From: JAQGMO01 sp050954505
GTDB taxonomy: Bacteria > Pseudomonadota > Gammaproteobacteria > Burkholderiales > Burkholderiaceae_D
DNA: 8,613 nt
Reading direction: 5' to 3'
Assembly: GCA_050954505.1 (NCBI GenBank)
Contig: JBPBPY010000153.1
Location: forward strand, 1-8,613
Part shown: one piece after another, positions 6,039 to 8,613 of the stretch
Numbering within the stretch: the first letter of the stretch is position 1
How the letters are laid out: every line of letters begins with the position of its first letter
Program-made: the position numbers and the translations under genes
The notes under the pieces: generated by a model
Told to the model about the DNA's origin: nothing
Seen by the model: only the letters and a program-made list of their open reading frames with translations
Databases searched by the model: none

Positions 6039-8351
6039 ATGAACAATCCAACCAATCCTGCAACCAGCCCGGACGCCCGCGCCGGCGTCGACACCAGCAG
6101 CGCCAGGCCCGGTGGCAACCGTATCGAAATCCCGCCACACTGGCTGGCGCGCGTCGAAAGACAACTCGCTCCTGGGGAAAACGTTACAAGTGCCTTGATG
6201 GTTGACCTCGACTTGCGACTTCGTTTCATGGAAGGCCTGATTGTGGTCACCGACCGCCGCATCCTGGCTTGTGCAGCGGGCCAGTCAGGCTGGCAGAGCT
6301 GGCCGTTCGAGCGCAGCCTGGCGCTGCGCCACCACGACCATGCCGGCGTCGGCCACCTGGAAATCATCGACCAGCACGGCTTGCTGGCGGCATTTCGCTT
6401 CACGCTGGGCCGCAACCTGCTGGCCATGCGCCTGCTCGACCAGTTTGCCCTGCAGCGCGATAGCCATCTGAGCGGCGAAGCCATCAACGTCGACGAGGAA
6501 AGCGTCTGCCCCAGCTGCAAGGCGCCGCTGGAACCCGAACAGGATGAATGCCCGGTCTGCGCCAAGGTCCTGCATACGCCGCCATCGACCTGGACCCTGC
6601 TGCGCCTGTGGCGCTTTGCCCGCCCCTACCGGCTGCAGCTGCTGTCGGGCTTTGTGCTGACGCTGCTGGGCACGGCCGCCGGCATGGTTGCGCCCTATCT
6701 GTCGATGCCGATCATGGACAATGTCCTGATTCCTTACCAAAACGGCCAGCGCATCGATCCCGGCCTGGTGGCGCTGTATCTGGGCGGCCTGTTCGGCTCG
6801 GCCCTGCTGGCCTGGGCCTTGTCCTGGGCCAAGACCTACATCCTGGCGCTGGTGTCCGAGCGCATCGGCGCCGACCTGCGCACCAGCACCTATGAACATC
6901 TGCTGCGGCTGTCGCTGGAATACTTCGGCGGCAAGCGCACCGGCGACCTGATGTCGCGCATCGGCAGCGAGAGCGACCGCATCTGCGTGTTCCTGTCGCT
7001 GCACCTGCTCGACTTCGCCACCGATGTACTGATGATCCTGATGACGTCGGCCATCCTTTTCTCGATCAACCCCTGGCTGGCGCTGGTGACCCTGCTGCCG
7101 CTGCCGTTCATTGCCTGGATGATCCATGTGGTGCGCGACCGCCTGCGCACCGGCTTCGAGAAAATCGACCGGGTCTGGTCGGAGGTCACCAATGTGCTGG
7201 CCGATACCATTCCGGGTGTGCGGGTGGTCAAGGCGTTTGCCCAGGAACAGCGCGAGGCGCAGCGTTTTCGCCAGGCCAATGCCCACAACCTGCAGGTCAA
7301 CGACCGCATCAACAAGGTCTGGTCGCTGTTTTCTCCGAGCGTGTCGTTCCTGACCGAGTTCGGCCTGCTGGTGGTCTGGGCCTTTGGTATCTGGCAGGTT
7401 TCGCGCGGCGACATCACCGTTGGTACGCTAACTGCGTTCGTGGCCTACATCAGCCGCTTCTATGGCCGCCTCGACTCGATGAGCCGCATCGTTTCGGTGA
7501 CGCAGAAGTCGGCCTCGGCCGCCAAGCGCATTTTCGACATCCTCGACCATGTCTCCAGCGTGCCCGAGCCTGCCAGGCCAGTCAGGCTCGAGCGGGTGGA
7601 AGGCGCCATCAGCTTGCGCGATGTGGGCTTTCGCTATGGCAACCGGGCAGTCAACCGCGGCATCAATCTCGACATCGCTCCCGGTGAAATGATCGGCCTG
7701 GTCGGTCACAGCGGCTCGGGCAAGAGCACGCTGGTGAACCTGATCTGCCGCTTCTATGATGTCACCGAAGGGTCGATCAAGGTCGACGGCGTCGACATCC
7801 GCCAGTTCGGCATTGCCGATTTCCGCCGCCACATCGGCCTGGTGCTGCAGGAGCCATTCCTGTTTTTCGGCACCATCGCGGAAAACATCGCCTATGGCAA
7901 GCCGGGCGCCAGCCGCGCCGAGATCCTGGCGGCGGCGCGTGCCGCCCACGCCCACGAATTCATCCTGCGCCTGCCGCATGGCTACGACTCGATGGTGGGC
8001 GAACGCGGCCAGGGCCTCTCCGGCGGCGAGCGCCAGCGCATCTCGATTGCGCGCGCGCTGCTGATCGATCCGCGCATCCTGATCCTCGACGAAGCGACTT
8101 CCTCGGTGGACTCGGAAACCGAAAAAGAAATCCAGAAGGCGCTCGACAACCTGGTCAAGGGCCGCACCACGATCGCGATTGCCCACCGTTTGTCGACGCT
8201 GCAGAAAGCCGACCGCCTGGTAGTGCTCGAGCGCGGCCAGGTGGTGGAACAAGGTGGGCATGACGCGCTGATGGCGCAGCAAGGCGCCTACCATCGTCTG
8301 TATCAGGCGCAGGCGCGCAATGCCGCCCTGCTGGTGGAGGGAACCTCATGA
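6039..8351 (+). CDS. Cyanophycin-associated ABC exporter half-transporter with N-terminal zinc ribbon
   Basis: A 770-residue inner-membrane protein with the MsbA/multidrug-exporter architecture, one membrane domain fused to one ATPase, likely acting as a dimer. Residues about 30-145 form a cytosolic domain that looks PH-like (VTDRRILAC at 70-78). A zinc ribbon follows with C157, C160, C171 and C174. The transmembrane domain spans about 190-480 with six probable helices. The nucleotide-binding domain has Walker A GHSGSGKST (556-564), Q-loop Q604, signature LSGGE (660-664), Walker B ending in LDE (683-685), D-loop SSVD (688-691) and H-loop H716, so it should hydrolyse ATP. The substrate is unknown. 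Homologues are found next to cphA genes (recalled family knowledge), and this gene diverges from cphA' and is coupled to a DUF1854 gene. No strong Shine-Dalgarno precedes the ATG; it was chosen because the N-terminal domain begins soon after. ATPase and exporter assignment is firm; the cyanophycin role is inferred from context. Confidence 0.92.
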   Translation: MNNPTNPATSPDARAGVDTSSARPGGNRIEIPPHWLARVERQLAPGENVTSALMVDLDLRLRFMEGLIVVTDRRILACAAGQSGWQSWPFERSLALRHHDHAGVGHLEIIDQHGLLAAFRFTLGRNLLAMRLLDQFALQRDSHLSGEAINVDEESVCPSCKAPLEPEQDECPVCAKVLHTPPSTWTLLRLWRFARPYRLQLLSGFVLTLLGTAAGMVAPYLSMPIMDNVLIPYQNGQRIDPGLVALYLGGLFGSALLAWALSWAKTYILALVSERIGADLRTSTYEHLLRLSLEYFGGKRTGDLMSRIGSESDRICVFLSLHLLDFATDVLMILMTSAILFSINPWLALVTLLPLPFIAWMIHVVRDRLRTGFEKIDRVWSEVTNVLADTIPGVRVVKAFAQEQREAQRFRQANAHNLQVNDRINKVWSLFSPSVSFLTEFGLLVVWAFGIWQVSRGDITVGTLTAFVAYISRFYGRLDSMSRIVSVTQKSASAAKRIFDILDHVSSVPEPARPVRLERVEGAISLRDVGFRYGNRAVNRGINLDIAPGEMIGLVGHSGSGKSTLVNLICRFYDVTEGSIKVDGVDIRQFGIADFRRHIGLVLQEPFLFFGTIAENIAYGKPGASRAEILAAARAAHAHEFILRLPHGYDSMVGERGQGLSGGERQRISIARALLIDPRILILDEATSSVDSETEKEIQKALDNLVKGRTTIAIAHRLSTLQKADRLVVLERGQVVEQGGHDALMAQQGAYHRLYQAQARNAALLVEGTS

Positions 8352-8613
8352 CGCAAGATCACACAGGCCATGCAATGACGGCCACCGACAACACATCGTT
8401 TGCACTGCACCGCAATGCCTTTGGCAAGCTGGTGCTGACCGAGGGCCAGGGTGTGGAACATGTCGGCGTGGCGCCGGTGCGGGCGTTTCCGGTGCAGGCC
8501 CCCGAGGAAGGCATTGCAATCATGTCGGAAGACGGCCATGAAGTCAGCTGGATCGATCGGCTGGCCGACCTGGCCGAGCCGCTGTCTGCCCTGATCCGGG
8601 AAGAACTCGATGG
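8348..8613 (+). CDS. DUF1854 protein, cyanophycin-associated (partial, runs off window)
   Basis: Only the first 88 residues are in the window. The sequence has the hallmarks of DUF1854 proteins: RNAFGKLVLTEG at 22-33, then GVAPVRAFPVQAPEEG at 40-55, then SEDGHEVSWIDRL at 60-72. The molecular function is not known to me. Its ATG overlaps the ABC transporter's stop (ATGA, 8348-8351), and GGAGGG at 8336-8341 lies 6 nt upstream, a strong ribosome site that decides this ATG over the second one at residue 10. The overlap implies translational coupling and matched synthesis, so the protein probably works with the transporter as a subunit or regulator. No signal peptide or membrane segment is visible in this part. 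Confidence 0.88.
   Translation, partial: MTQDHTGHAMTATDNTSFALHRNAFGKLVLTEGQGVEHVGVAPVRAFPVQAPEEGIAIMSEDGHEVSWIDRLADLAEPLSALIREELD

Noticed and set aside
5665..6042. A 125-codon plus-strand frame starting with GTG whose TGA overlaps the ABC gene's ATG as ATGA
   Set aside because: The 4-bp overlap is suggestive of coupling, but the peptide is Cys-rich, low in complexity, crosses the repeats and resembles no family; no ribosome site precedes its start.
6285..7286. A 333-codon minus-strand frame inside the ABC gene, plus another at 7428-8294
   Set aside because: Antisense shadows of a gene whose plus-strand motifs are complete; the products are Gln/His/Ala-rich with no recognisable fold.

Overview
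This window carries a cyanophycin (multi-L-arginyl-poly-L-aspartate) synthesis locus from a GC-rich bacterium. The two tandem cyanophycin synthetase genes, the high GC content and the protein sequences suggest a beta-proteobacterium of the Burkholderiales, possibly Oxalobacteraceae. That placement is an inference from gene content and general resemblance; no marker gene is present.

Layout. Minus strand, read right to left: a CphA'-type synthetase paralogue (3296-5623), then after 11 bp the main cyanophycin synthetase cphA (714-3284), then after 106 bp a ChrR-like NAD(P)H-dependent FMN reductase (41-607). Plus strand, diverging from cphA' across a 415-bp region (5624-6038): an ABC exporter half-transporter with an unusual N-terminal extension (6039-8351). 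It overlaps by 4 bp the start of a DUF1854 protein that runs off the window (8348->8613). The ABC/DUF1854 pair is one recurrently found beside cyanophycin genes, and its function is unknown to me.

How the genes may work together. CphA has an ATP-grasp domain and a complete Mur-ligase domain, so it should build the Asp backbone and attach Arg. CphA' keeps a canonical ATP-grasp loop but has lost the Mur P-loop lysine, other Mur motifs and the whole Mur C-terminal lobe. It does keep an HxxEH metallopeptidase-like motif in its N domain, and CphA has lost both histidines of that motif. The two proteins therefore look complementary: CphA as polymerase, CphA' possibly as primer maker or single-site partner. 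An A7 run just before the cphA' stop lies in a context where a -1 slip would read straight into cphA without a stop.

Regulation. The divergent region holds a sigma-54-like -24/-12 element reading toward cphA', a repeated CTGTCATG motif at its predicted start site, a candidate sigma-70 promoter for the ABC gene, and GC-rich direct repeats. All of these are motif-level predictions.
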